Shown in pieces: positions 54,990 to 63,898 of a DNA stretch of 64,000 nt (positions are counted from its first letter, which is position 1; every line of letters starts with the position of its first letter). The position numbers and the translations under genes were made by a program. The stretch is from Sphingobacterium nematocida. Lineage in GTDB: Bacteria > Bacteroidota > Bacteroidia > Sphingobacteriales > Sphingobacteriaceae. The notes below the pieces were generated by a model. It did not search any database. It had not been told where the DNA came from and worked only from the letters and a program-made list of their open reading frames with translations. Location of the stretch: the NCBI RefSeq assembly GCF_900168125.1, contig NZ_FUZF01000007.1, positions 62,001 to 126,000 on the forward strand. The letters are read 5' to 3'.

Positions 54990-56135
54990 CTATATATATT
55001 GAGTCCCTCTAGGGAACGTTTGATATTTGAACAATAAAACTAATTGCAAAGATAAATCTAAAAATAATATTTTCGCATTGCCATTCCGCTCAATTCCATA
55101 ATGTGATTTTTCTAGGATATTGATAGCCTCTTCTAATTGTTCAAATTGGAATAACCCACTAAATTTTTCTACAAATGCAAACTCTTCTTCTTGTAAGAAG
55201 ACCAGGTTTCTTAATCCTTGTTGCATTAATATGATCTGTCTCATCATATTAATGGCATAAAGTAAGAAACTTTTTTGATTTTCTCTTCCTAATTTTGAAA
55301 GTTTGTCTTCAGTAAGACTTATTATTTCCTTTCCATTGTCTGTCACGATACAGCGAAGCCATTGTACTAAAATGGAAAAAGTTTCGTTTTCGCCATGTTG
55401 ATGAATCAAATTTAGTGCTTCTTGAACATTTCCATCGGCGATGAAAGCTATTTCCTTTGCTTTGTTAGTATCTATTCCCCTGTCTTCAATCAAATAATTT
55501 TTCATCTCATCGTGATGAAGTTTATTTATTTTGATTAATTGGGTTCGGGAAATAATGGTGTTTATTATTTTATCTTGATTTTCAGCAACTAACAGAAATA
55601 AGGTTTTGGCAGGAGGTTCTTCAATTAATTTTAATAAAGCGTTACCTTGCGTATCCAGATATTCTGGTAGCCACATAATTAAGACTTTATACTCAGACTC
55701 AAAGGACTTCAGACTTAATTTTTTAATAATATCATGGGCTTCAGCGATGTTGATATTCGCTTGTTTATTTCCTGAATCGAGTTGTTCTCTCCAAAAACTT
55801 AAGCCTAAATAGGGATTGGTAAGAAAAGCTTTGCGCCATTCATCCATATAAGTGGTAGCTGTCTCTTCTTTGCCCTTAGCAAAGAACGGATACGAAAAGT
55901 GTAAGTCAGGATGAATTAATTTTTCGTACTTTCTGCAAGAGGGACAAGCACCACAGCTGTCATCTTCATTTTTATTTTCACAATTGATATACTGTGCGTA
56001 GGCTAAAGCCAAAGCGAGACTTCCAGATCCTTCAGGACCTAAAAAAAGCTGCGCATGACTGACCCGGTTGTTTTTTACCGAGTTGATTAAATGGCTTTTA
56101 ATGCTCTTCTGTCCTACTATTTCCTTAAACTGCAT
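54990..56135 (-). CDS. holB: DNA polymerase III delta-prime subunit
   Basis: 381 residues. Clamp loader subunit. The usual P-loop position reads GPEGSGSLALALAY, without the lysine, as in delta-prime subunits that do not bind ATP. The zinc module is present (CENKNEDDSCGACPSCRK). KVLIMWLPEYLDTQGNALLK and LIEEPPAKTLFLLV are AAA+ features. The 8-base gap to the next gene on its strand suggests an operon. dnaN, its clamp partner, starts 165 bases away on the other strand. Confidence 0.92.
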   Translation of the reverse strand: MQFKEIVGQKSIKSHLINSVKNNRVSHAQLFLGPEGSGSLALALAYAQYINCENKNEDDSCGACPSCRKYEKLIHPDLHFSYPFFAKGKEETATTYMDEWRKAFLTNPYLGLSFWREQLDSGNKQANINIAEAHDIIKKLSLKSFESEYKVLIMWLPEYLDTQGNALLKLIEEPPAKTLFLLVAENQDKIINTIISRTQLIKINKLHHDEMKNYLIEDRGIDTNKAKEIAFIADGNVQEALNLIHQHGENETFSILVQWLRCIVTDNGKEIISLTEDKLSKLGRENQKSFLLYAINMMRQIILMQQGLRNLVFLQEEEFAFVEKFSGLFQFEQLEEAINILEKSHYGIERNGNAKILFLDLSLQLVLLFKYQTFPRGTQYI

Positions 56136-56300
56136 ATTATTAGTCTATACAAACTTAGATAAAATGCGCTGTATTCACGAATACCAAATGGAAAAAGTAT
56201 AGCTATATTCACGCTGTTAGAGAACATAAAGGACGAGTTTCATTGTAAAAATTTAAATCTTTTCAGTATTATTGCATATAAAAATATATCGAAGCTAGAC

Positions 56301-57425
56301 ATGAGATTTATAGTATCCACATCCGTATTATTGAAACAATTACAGGCCATAAGCGGGGCATCCAGTAGCAGTACTGTTCTTCCTATTTTGGAGAATTTTC
56401 TTTTTGAAATAAAGGATAATACGTTAACAATTTCTGCTACGGATTTGCAGACAAGTATGGTGACTTCTTTATCGATTGAAGCTAAAGAAGAGGGGCGCGT
56501 AGCAATGCCATCAAAAATTTTGATTGATACCCTAAAGACTCTTCCTGATCAACCGGTTGCTTTTTCTGTGGATACAAAGACCTTGGCTATTGAAATCAGT
56601 GCTGGTGACGGAAAATATAAGCTTAGTGGGGAGAATGCTGACGACTTTCCAAAAATCCCGGTAGTAGATAATGTTTCGACGGTAAAACTTTCAGCGTCTA
56701 TACTTTCAGAGGCGATCAACAAAACAATATTTGCAGTAAGCAGTGACGAGTTGAGACCGGCGATGTCGGGTGTGTTAGTTCAATTGGGTGAACAAAACAT
56801 CACTTTTGTAGCGACAGATGCACATCGATTGGTTAGGTACCGTCGTACTGATGTGGGGGCAGAGAAGCCAACATCGATCATTTTACCGAAAAAGGCACTG
56901 ACGTTATTGAAGTCTTCTGTACCATCAGACGAAACATCGGTGTCAATAGAGTACAATACGACAAATGCATTTTTCCAATTTGGGAGTATTCATTTAATCT
57001 GTCGATTGGTTGATGAGCGCTATCCAGATTATGATGCTGTAATTCCTCAGGTCAACCCAAACAAGCTTACAGTAGATCGCGCGTTGTTTCTAAATACTTT
57101 ACGTCGTGTTGTTATTTTCGCGAATAAAACGACACATCAGGTACGTCTGAAGATTAACGGTAGTGAGTTGCATATTTCTGCAGAAGATCTCGACTTCTCT
57201 AATGAGGCTCATGAACGCCTAAACTGTCAGTTTGAAGGTGAAGACATGGAGATCGGATTTAATGCTAAGTTTTTAGTTGAGATGTTAAATAACCTGAATT
57301 GTGAAGAAGTGGTGCTTGAAATGAGTACACCGAATCGAGCAGGTTTATTGCTGCCAGCGATTAAGCAAGATAATGAAGATATCTTGATGTTAGTGATGCC
57401 AGTAATGTTGAATAGTTTTAATTAA
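56301..57425 (+). CDS. dnaN: DNA polymerase III beta sliding clamp
   Basis: 374 residues, full length. Three similar domains: MRFIVSTSVLLKQLQAISGA, DELRPAMSGVLVQLGEQNI, FVATDAHRLVRYRR and the C-terminal NRAGLLLPAIKQDNEDILML. It is not directly next to dnaA (5.4 kb away), unlike in many bacteria, but still in the origin region. DedA follows by 12 bases. Confidence 0.97.
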   Translation: MRFIVSTSVLLKQLQAISGASSSSTVLPILENFLFEIKDNTLTISATDLQTSMVTSLSIEAKEEGRVAMPSKILIDTLKTLPDQPVAFSVDTKTLAIEISAGDGKYKLSGENADDFPKIPVVDNVSTVKLSASILSEAINKTIFAVSSDELRPAMSGVLVQLGEQNITFVATDAHRLVRYRRTDVGAEKPTSIILPKKALTLLKSSVPSDETSVSIEYNTTNAFFQFGSIHLICRLVDERYPDYDAVIPQVNPNKLTVDRALFLNTLRRVVIFANKTTHQVRLKINGSELHISAEDLDFSNEAHERLNCQFEGEDMEIGFNAKFLVEMLNNLNCEEVVLEMSTPNRAGLLLPAIKQDNEDILMLVMPVMLNSFN

Positions 57426-57437
57426 TACATTACACCT

Positions 57438-58097
57438 TTGGATTTAATATATTCATTGATAGATTTTATTCTCCATATAGACGATCATCTTGTGGAGATT
57501 GTAAATAACTATCAGACCTGGACCTATTTGATTTTGTTTCTCATCATCTTTGTTGAAACGGGAGTCGTTGTAATGCCATTTTTACCTGGTGATTCATTGC
57601 TTTTTGCTGCAGGTATGCTTGCTGCACAGCCGAATGATCTTAATATTGTGATTATGATTGTTCTTTTGCTTATTGCGGCTATTACAGGTGACTCCCTGAA
57701 TTATTCTATCGGGAAGAATTTTGGAATGCGCATCACCAAGTTTAAGCTTTTTGGTAAGCAAATGGTCACTGACGAGCAGATTGCAAAAACACATTCATTT
57801 TACGAGAAGTATGGTAGCAAAACCATTGTAATCGCCCGTTTTGTACCTATTGTAAGGACGTTGGCTCCTTTTGTAGGAGGGATTGGTAGAATGAAATATA
57901 GTACATTTATCACTTATAATGTGGTTGGAGCGATACTTTGGGTCGTTGGTATTACATTGGCGGGTTATTTCCTTGGTAATATCCCAATTATTAGGGACAA
58001 TTTCTCTAAAGTGGTTTTGATCATTATTTTTCTTTCGGTACTACCGATTGTATTTGAAGTGGTGAAGGAAAAAATAAATAGAAATAAAGCAACATAA
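57438..58097 (+). CDS. DedA family membrane protein
   Basis: 219 residues, TTG start (no ATG precedes the conserved part). Membrane segments: LILFLIIFVETGVVV, IVIMIVLLLIAAITG, VVGAILWVVGITLAGYF and VVLIIIFLSVLPIVF. The conserved motifs are VMPFLPGDSLLFAAG and VIARFVPIVRTLAPFVGGIG. DedA proteins are inner-membrane and involved in lipid (undecaprenyl phosphate) translocation. Probably co-transcribed with dnaN. Confidence 0.9.
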   Translation: MDLIYSLIDFILHIDDHLVEIVNNYQTWTYLILFLIIFVETGVVVMPFLPGDSLLFAAGMLAAQPNDLNIVIMIVLLLIAAITGDSLNYSIGKNFGMRITKFKLFGKQMVTDEQIAKTHSFYEKYGSKTIVIARFVPIVRTLAPFVGGIGRMKYSTFITYNVVGAILWVVGITLAGYFLGNIPIIRDNFSKVVLIIIFLSVLPIVFEVVKEKINRNKAT

Positions 58098-58116
58098 TAA
58101 GTTGCGAAAAGTAAAA

Positions 58117-58152
58117 AAGGAAGGGGCATCCAAAAGGATAGCCTCTTTTTTT
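58117..58152 (+). terminator. Intrinsic terminator after the DedA gene
   Basis: An imperfect 9-bp stem (ggggcatcc with ggatagcctc, one bulge) with loop aaaa, followed by eight Ts. Confidence 0.65.
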
Positions 58153-58295
58153 TATCCGGACGAATGACTGTTAACTTGTTCATTAATAATGATTTTTTTG
58201 TGTATAATCATTTGTACTGACGTAATAAGAAGATTTTATCTTTAGCGTATTAAACATTGAAACGAAAAAGGAGTCCATTCTAAAAGAATAAAAGT

Positions 58296-58868
58296 ATGCG
58301 TATTATATTATTTTTCCTTTTAATCTCCACTTCTGCAATCGCTCAAAACAGAAGCATTACTACGGATGTACAGCAAGCTAAAGAAGCCTATGTCCTATTG
58401 AACGATATACGAATGCATCCAGAGAGATATGCTAAAAAATTAGGAATATCCCCTGTTGGAAAAGTTAAGAGAACAAAATTGGTATGGAATGAGGAGTTGG
58501 CTAGGGCTGCGGAGTTTAGAGCGTACGATATGGCTAAGCGTAATTATTTTGATCATGTCACTCCAGAAGGTTTGGGCCCTAATTATTACATTGTTAAGGC
58601 GGGCTATAGTTTAAATTCCGATTGGATCAAAAAGAAGTCTGCCAATAACTTTGAGTCTATAGCAGCGAACCACGCAACCGCGACCGACGGTATCAGGGCA
58701 TTTATTATCGGTAAGGGCTCACCAGGGTATATGCATCGTAAACATGTATTGGGGATGGACGATTGGAATGGTTCGCTTATGGATATAGGTATCGGTTTCG
58801 TTCATTCGCCTACAGGTTCAACCTATAAAACCTATTTATGTGTTATAATTGCGAAACACGATTGGTAA
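58296..58868 (+). CDS. CAP-domain secreted protein
   Basis: 190 residues. Signal peptide ending AIAQN. CAP/SCP features: LLNDIRMHPERYAKKL, KLVWNEELARAAEFRAYDMA, NYFDHVTPEGLGPNYY, and YMHRKHVLGMDDWN, with conserved His and Glu. In bacteria such proteins are secreted and of varied function; the substrate is unknown. It stands alone. Confidence 0.85.
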   Translation: MRIILFFLLISTSAIAQNRSITTDVQQAKEAYVLLNDIRMHPERYAKKLGISPVGKVKRTKLVWNEELARAAEFRAYDMAKRNYFDHVTPEGLGPNYYIVKAGYSLNSDWIKKKSANNFESIAANHATATDGIRAFIIGKGSPGYMHRKHVLGMDDWNGSLMDIGIGFVHSPTGSTYKTYLCVIIAKHDW

Positions 58869-58898
58869 AAGGGTGTTAGAAATAAACGTTAGTTTTCC

Positions 58899-58907
58899 TA
58901 CCTTTGC
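58899..58907 (+). promoter_or_regulatory. Bacteroidota -7 element touching the yicC start
   Basis: tacctttgc is a full TAnnTTTGY match, ending 2 bases before the ATG at 58910. It implies a transcript with no or almost no leader. Confidence 0.5.
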
Positions 58908-58909
58908 AT

Positions 58910-59785
58910 ATGATAAAATCAATGACAGGATACGGTGTTGGCTCGTGTGAGAACGCGAAGGTTAAATACACTGTAGAAATAAAGTCCTTAAATTCCAAGT
59001 TTTTAGAGTTAGGTATACGTTTGCCTAAAGCCGTTTCGGATAAAGAACTAACACTTCGTGGTGAGTGCAGTAAACTTATCGAAAGAGGTAAGGTGAATAT
59101 TATGATTTCATCGGAATATACAGACCAGACTGCAAAGGCTTCTTCTATCAATGGAGAGCTGTTAAAGAAATATTATAATCAACTTAAGGATATTGCATTG
59201 CAGCTTGGAGAAGTCCAGTCGAACTTGTTTAGTTTGGCATTGGGTATGCCTGAAGTGGTAACGAATAATGAAGAAGAAGTAGATGAGGCAGAAGGAAAAG
59301 TATTGTTGGATGCATTTTATCAAGCTATTGAAAAATTCAATGTATTCAGGGCAGATGAGGGGAAGGTTTTAAAGGTTGATTTGGAGAAGAGAGTACAGCT
59401 GATATTGGACTACTTGACTGAGGTTGAATCGGTAGAGGGAAGTAGAATACCTTTAATAAGAGAGCGTATTAGTCAATACATGGATGAAGCTGTTGGGAAG
59501 GAAAATATAGATAAAAATCGATTTGAGCAGGAACTGATTTTTTATATTGATAAGTTGGATATTACGGAAGAAAAAGTACGTTTAAGAAGCCATTGTAATT
59601 ATTTCTTAGAGGCATTAAATGCCGTCGACTCCAACGGTAAAAAATTAGGTTTTATTTCTCAAGAGATGGGGCGGGAGATTAATACTTTGGGTAGTAAGGC
59701 TAATAATGCCGGTATACAGCAAATCGTTGTTCGAATGAAAGAAGAGTTAGAAAAAATTAAAGAACAATTATTAAACGTTCTGTAA
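58910..59785 (+). CDS. YicC-family endoribonuclease
   Basis: 291 residues from the ATG at 58910 (MIKSMTGYGVG), the usual YicC opening; a TTG 2 codons earlier would lie in the promoter. Later features: NSKFLELGIRLPKAVSDKEL, RFEQELIFYIDKLDITEEKV, LGFISQEMGREINTLGSKAN. YicC of E. coli is an RNA-degrading enzyme. Starts an operon: gmk follows by 4 bases. Confidence 0.92.
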   Translation: MIKSMTGYGVGSCENAKVKYTVEIKSLNSKFLELGIRLPKAVSDKELTLRGECSKLIERGKVNIMISSEYTDQTAKASSINGELLKKYYNQLKDIALQLGEVQSNLFSLALGMPEVVTNNEEEVDEAEGKVLLDAFYQAIEKFNVFRADEGKVLKVDLEKRVQLILDYLTEVESVEGSRIPLIRERISQYMDEAVGKENIDKNRFEQELIFYIDKLDITEEKVRLRSHCNYFLEALNAVDSNGKKLGFISQEMGREINTLGSKANNAGIQQIVVRMKEELEKIKEQLLNVL

Positions 59786-59789
59786 TCGC

Positions 59790-60359
59790 ATGCGTAAAAA
59801 ATTAATAATATTTTCTGCGCCATCAGGTGCAGGTAAAACGACTATAGTAAGATATCTGTTGAGTAAGTACAGCGATAAGCTTGAATTTTCTATCTCTGCA
59901 AGTACAAGAGATCCTCGTGGAACAGAGGAGGATGGAAAAGATTATTATTTTATCTCAAAAGATGATTTTTTGCATAAGGTGGCAAAACAAGAGTTTATAG
60001 AATTTGAGGAAGTCTATTCAGGTACTTATTATGGGACTTTGCGTTCTGAACTGGATCGTATATGGTCTTCGGGTAAAAGTGTGATTTTTGACATAGATGT
60101 TGTGGGTGGACTGCGGTTGAAATCTAAATTTCCTGAGGAAGCATTGGCAATATTTGTAAATCCTCCATCACTTGAAGTTCTTAAAGAGCGCTTATCAGGA
60201 CGGGGTACTGATTCTGAAGAGAAGTTAAAAGAGCGATTTGCTAAGGCAGAGTTAGAGTTGAGCTATGCGAATAAGTTTGATGTAATCTTAAACAACTTTG
60301 ACCTAGACACAGCGTGCAAAGAGGCAGAGAAGCTAGTACTTGATTTTCTAAATAGGTAA
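59790..60359 (+). CDS. gmk: Guanylate kinase
   Basis: 189 residues. GMP to GDP. P-loop FSAPSGAGKTTIVRYLL (8-24), SISASTRDPRGTEEDGKDYY and FEEVYSGTYYGTLRSELDRI. The stop codon overlaps the nadD start by one base (TAATG). Confidence 0.97.
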   Translation: MRKKLIIFSAPSGAGKTTIVRYLLSKYSDKLEFSISASTRDPRGTEEDGKDYYFISKDDFLHKVAKQEFIEFEEVYSGTYYGTLRSELDRIWSSGKSVIFDIDVVGGLRLKSKFPEEALAIFVNPPSLEVLKERLSGRGTDSEEKLKERFAKAELELSYANKFDVILNNFDLDTACKEAEKLVLDFLNR

Positions 60360-60940
60360 TGGCAAATAAAAAGGTTGGACTTTTTTTCGGTTCTTTTAAC
60401 CCTATTCATGTGGGTCATCTAATTATCGCTAATTATATGGCTCAATATACGGATCTTGAAGAGGTATGGTTTGTTATTTCTCCCCAAAATCCTTTCAAGG
60501 ATAAAAAGAGCCTGGGAAATATGTATGACCGCCTTGAAATGGTTCATTTGGCTATAGAGGGAGCAGAAAAACTTCGCGCGTCTGATATAGAATTCAGTCT
60601 TCCACAACCTTCATACACGATTGATACATTAAGTTATATGACAGAAAGGTTTCCCAATAAAGAGTTCGTCCTCATTATGGGAGAAGATAACCTTATAGGC
60701 TTGCATAAATGGAAAAATGCGGAAGTATTACTGCGGGACTATCGTATTCTGGTATACCCGAGACCAGGATATGATGCTGGTGAATGGCGTCAGCATCCTT
60801 CTGTCACTTTGACAGATACGCCGCATATGGAATTGTCGTCTACTTTTATAAGAGGAGCGATCAAGGATAAAAAGGATATGAAATTTCTTGTCCCCGATCG
60901 CGTATTAGAATTTATTGATAAAAAGGGGTTATACCTTTAA
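60359..60940 (+). CDS. nadD: Nicotinate-nucleotide adenylyltransferase
   Basis: 193 residues. Makes NaAD in NAD synthesis. Motif GLFFGSFNPIHVGHLIIA (HxGH at 17-20) and SSTFIRGAIKDKKDMKFLVP near the end, the second nucleotide-binding motif. Joins nadA and nadB, also encoded in this window, in the same pathway. Stops 3 bases from the convergent kduD gene. Confidence 0.96.
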   Translation: MANKKVGLFFGSFNPIHVGHLIIANYMAQYTDLEEVWFVISPQNPFKDKKSLGNMYDRLEMVHLAIEGAEKLRASDIEFSLPQPSYTIDTLSYMTERFPNKEFVLIMGEDNLIGLHKWKNAEVLLRDYRILVYPRPGYDAGEWRQHPSVTLTDTPHMELSSTFIRGAIKDKKDMKFLVPDRVLEFIDKKGLYL

Positions 60941-60943
60941 CCG

Positions 60944-61714
60944 CTATCGTCCCATCCAGCCACCATCAACCGTTAAAATAGTGCCGTGTACATAATCAGA
61001 AGCAGAAGAAGCCAAGAAAACAGCAGGACCTTTAAAATCTTCTACTTCCCCCCATCTTCCTGCAGGGATGCGGCTAAGAATAGATGCTGATCGATCAGCA
61101 TCTTCTCGCAAGGCTTCAGTATTGTCTGTGGCGATATATCCAGGTGCTATGGCATTTACATTAACTCCTTTAGAGGCCCATTCGTTTGCAAAAGCTTTGG
61201 TTAGAGATCCGATGGCTCCTTTGGATGCTGCATAGCCAGGAACGTTAATGCCTCCTTGAAAAGTGAGTAATGAAGCCGTAAACACTATTTTGCCAGATCC
61301 ACGAGTGATCATCTCTTTTCCTATTTCCCGCGTTAATATAAACTGTGCGTTCTGATTGATTTCTATAATTTGATCCCAGTATTCGTCTGGATGTTCGGCT
61401 GCTGGTTTACGTAAGATATTCCCCGCATTATTGAACAGTATATCAATTACAGGATGATCCTTTTTGACAAGTTCAATAAAGTCATATAAGCTTTTTCGGT
61501 CAGAAAAATCACATTGATAAGCATAAAATTTGCGGCCTAAGGATTTTATAGATTTTTCTACAGCAGAATTGCTTAACTCTAAGCTGGCGGATACACCAAT
61601 GATATCTGCCCCTGCTTCTGCTAATGCTTCTGCGAGCGCTTTTCCAATTCCCCGTTTACAACCGGTGACTAAAGCTATTTTTCCAGATAGGTCAAAAGAT
61701 GTTAGAATAGACAT
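60944..61714 (-). CDS. kduD: 2-dehydro-3-deoxy-D-gluconate 5-dehydrogenase
   Basis: 256 residues. Short-chain dehydrogenase: VTGCKRGIGKALAEALAEAG, NNAGNILRKPAAEHPDEYW, catalytic YAASKG, and SSASDYVHGTILTVDGGWMG. The KduD-type NAGxxxRxPA and DGGWMGR features are clear. It works after KduI on unsaturated uronates from pectin or other uronate polymers. Ends the three-gene kduI-DUF4861-kduD run. Confidence 0.92.
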   Translation of the reverse strand: MSILTSFDLSGKIALVTGCKRGIGKALAEALAEAGADIIGVSASLELSNSAVEKSIKSLGRKFYAYQCDFSDRKSLYDFIELVKKDHPVIDILFNNAGNILRKPAAEHPDEYWDQIIEINQNAQFILTREIGKEMITRGSGKIVFTASLLTFQGGINVPGYAASKGAIGSLTKAFANEWASKGVNVNAIAPGYIATDNTEALREDADRSASILSRIPAGRWGEVEDFKGPAVFLASSASDYVHGTILTVDGGWMGR

Positions 61715-61722
61715 AGTGTTAT

Positions 61723-62844
61723 TTATTTCAGTTTAACTTTAAGTGGGGTCTGTAATGATTCTGAATAATCTTCGACAAAATCTTCCCAATCATCAAAGGA
61801 GGTGATTTTCCCTGCCCTGTTCCAGGCTGCCCCATTGTAATATGTAAGCGAGGTATGGTTTTTTACAACTGTTTTCAAAAGAAACTGCTTGGTATCATTT
61901 GGTAAAAAATTGACTTTTCTCTTTGGGACGATAAGGGCTGTGCCTGTTTGTCCGAAGTTTTTGATTGTAGGCTCCCAGTAGATAAGTGTATTATTTTCCT
62001 GATCAAACTCGTATTTAGGATTGGTTTCATTACGTTTTGCTAATCCCAGTACGATAGGTGTGTTTTTAGCAGTGTTGTTTGCAAGATCTATTGTGATCTT
62101 ATTGAAATTTTGGCCAGCATCTAAGCTTATCGTTTTAGAAAAAGTAATTTGTTGACCATCGAAATTTTGTGTCTCAAAACTAAGCTTAAATGTTGTCCGT
62201 AGGGGACCATTGTCCAGTATCTGATACGCTCTATAATGTTTAGTATACTGAATCTGATTTCCGAGAAAGAGTGCCATATCTCCTACCCCAAGAGTCTGTC
62301 CGACAGAATAGTAATCCAAACCATCTCCATGATCCTGGTGGTAGTCTTCGCTTTTATACCATTTATCGATAATTAGCTCTTTGGTTCTTTTGGACCAATA
62401 GTCCATACCTTGTGCATCATCTCCCCTTCCTTCTAAGGCTTTGCCGTACAGCCGAAACGCAACGACATCATTTTCCCAAGCGAAATCATCGAAACGCTCC
62501 GGAACGTATCGGGCATAGGTCTTCGGTTGGATAACTGTGGGCTTTTCATTTTTTATAACCAGTTTCAGGCTGCTTTTGGGAGCTATATCTACTTGGATCA
62601 GTACATTTTTGATTTCTGAGCCACCTAGTTTTTCTAGTTGATAGGGATATACGGCTTCAGCATTTTTTTGCACTATATTGAAAATACTATCCACCGTAAA
62701 ATGTCTGCTGAATTGTTTATAGGGTATAGAAACTATCTCTAATCTATTTTTGTCGGAAGAGTTCGTGATCTCAATGAATTTTTGTGCTTGGACCAAAGAA
62801 TGGCCTAGACAGCTAATCGCTAGAGTAAAAAAAATCGCCTTCAT
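61723..62844 (-). CDS. DUF4861 family exported protein
   Basis: 373 residues. Signal peptide ending VQAQ, then a beta-rich body with the family segments TYARYVPERFDDFAWENDVV, AFRLYGKALEGRGDDAQGMD, HGDGLDYYSVGQTLGVGDMA. Its place between kduI and kduD points to uronate or pectin degradation; a lyase- or epimerase-like role is likely but not proven. Gaps of 8 and 19 bases place it in the operon. Confidence 0.82.
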   Translation of the reverse strand: MKAIFFTLAISCLGHSLVQAQKFIEITNSSDKNRLEIVSIPYKQFSRHFTVDSIFNIVQKNAEAVYPYQLEKLGGSEIKNVLIQVDIAPKSSLKLVIKNEKPTVIQPKTYARYVPERFDDFAWENDVVAFRLYGKALEGRGDDAQGMDYWSKRTKELIIDKWYKSEDYHQDHGDGLDYYSVGQTLGVGDMALFLGNQIQYTKHYRAYQILDNGPLRTTFKLSFETQNFDGQQITFSKTISLDAGQNFNKITIDLANNTAKNTPIVLGLAKRNETNPKYEFDQENNTLIYWEPTIKNFGQTGTALIVPKRKVNFLPNDTKQFLLKTVVKNHTSLTYYNGAAWNRAGKITSFDDWEDFVEDYSESLQTPLKVKLK

Positions 62845-62863
62845 ATTTTAACTACTTGGATGG

Positions 62864-63709
62864 TTATCTTAAATCTGTTATTGGGCTTTTATCCATATCG
62901 TCATAATCCATGTTTTCCCCAGCCATTCCCCATATAAAAGTGTAATTGCTGGTACCTGCGCCCGAATGTATAGACCATGGCGGCGATATGACTGCCTGCT
63001 CATTTTGCATCCAGATGTGTCTAGTCTCGTCTACAGGTCCCATGAAGTGGGATACGGCTTGTCCTTCTGGTACTTCGAAGTAAAAATAGACCTCCATCCG
63101 ACGGTCATGTGTATGTGAGGGCATCGTATTCCATACTGATCCGGGTTTTAACTCAGTCATTCCCATCTGCAGCTGGCATGTCTGTATTACAGTATGTAGC
63201 AACATCTGGTTTATGGTCCGGTGATTAGCCGTTTCCATACTTCCTAACTCAATTTTGTTTGCTTCGGCCTTTGTGACGCGCTTAGTGGGATAGCTTTGAT
63301 GTGCTGGTGTTGAATTTAAATAAAATTTAGCTGGATTATTACTGTTATTACTGCTGAAGTACACTTCTTTAGCTCCTTTTCCAATATATAAGGACTCTTT
63401 GGTATCTAGACTGTATACCTCACCATCTACCTCAACAATACCTGCTCCTCCGACATTGATAATACCTAGTTCTCTACGTGCAAGAAAATAGGATTCTTTC
63501 AATAAAGGTTCTATCGTGTCAAGTTTGATTTTCTGACTTGTAGGAAAGGCCCCGCCAGCCATGTATCGGTCGTAGTGGCTATAGACAAAGTGTATCTTGT
63601 TTTCGAAGAATAATTTATCGATTAAAAAGTTTTGACGGAGACCATTTGTATCCAATGATTTGGTTTCGTTGGGTCCAATCGCATACCTAGATTCAAAAGT
63701 TGTTGACAT
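62864..63709 (-). CDS. kduI: 5-dehydro-4-deoxy-D-glucuronate isomerase
   Basis: 281 residues. Converts the linear unsaturated uronate product to 2,5-diketo-3-deoxygluconate. Zinc ligands are in PSHTHDRRMEVYFYFE and PPWSIHSGAGTSNY; other segments are GGAGIVEVDGEVYSLDTKES and GPVDETRHIWMQNEQAV. First gene of the operon; its promoter is in the 189-base gap before surE. Confidence 0.95.
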   Translation of the reverse strand: MSTTFESRYAIGPNETKSLDTNGLRQNFLIDKLFFENKIHFVYSHYDRYMAGGAFPTSQKIKLDTIEPLLKESYFLARRELGIINVGGAGIVEVDGEVYSLDTKESLYIGKGAKEVYFSSNNSNNPAKFYLNSTPAHQSYPTKRVTKAEANKIELGSMETANHRTINQMLLHTVIQTCQLQMGMTELKPGSVWNTMPSHTHDRRMEVYFYFEVPEGQAVSHFMGPVDETRHIWMQNEQAVISPPWSIHSGAGTSNYTFIWGMAGENMDYDDMDKSPITDLR

Positions 63710-63898
63710 GGTTTTTTATTTGTTTGAAATCGTACTAAGCTTAAATATAGCCAAGATAGTTTGTAAACAACAATTCGGGGATTGTAAATTCACGGGATCG
63801 TTTGCGTAAAGTGACTGAAAGTAGTCTGGTCTGTGTTAGTGAAAGAAACGGAGTGAATTATAGTAGTGTGGGATTATATTATTTATTACCTTAGCTCT

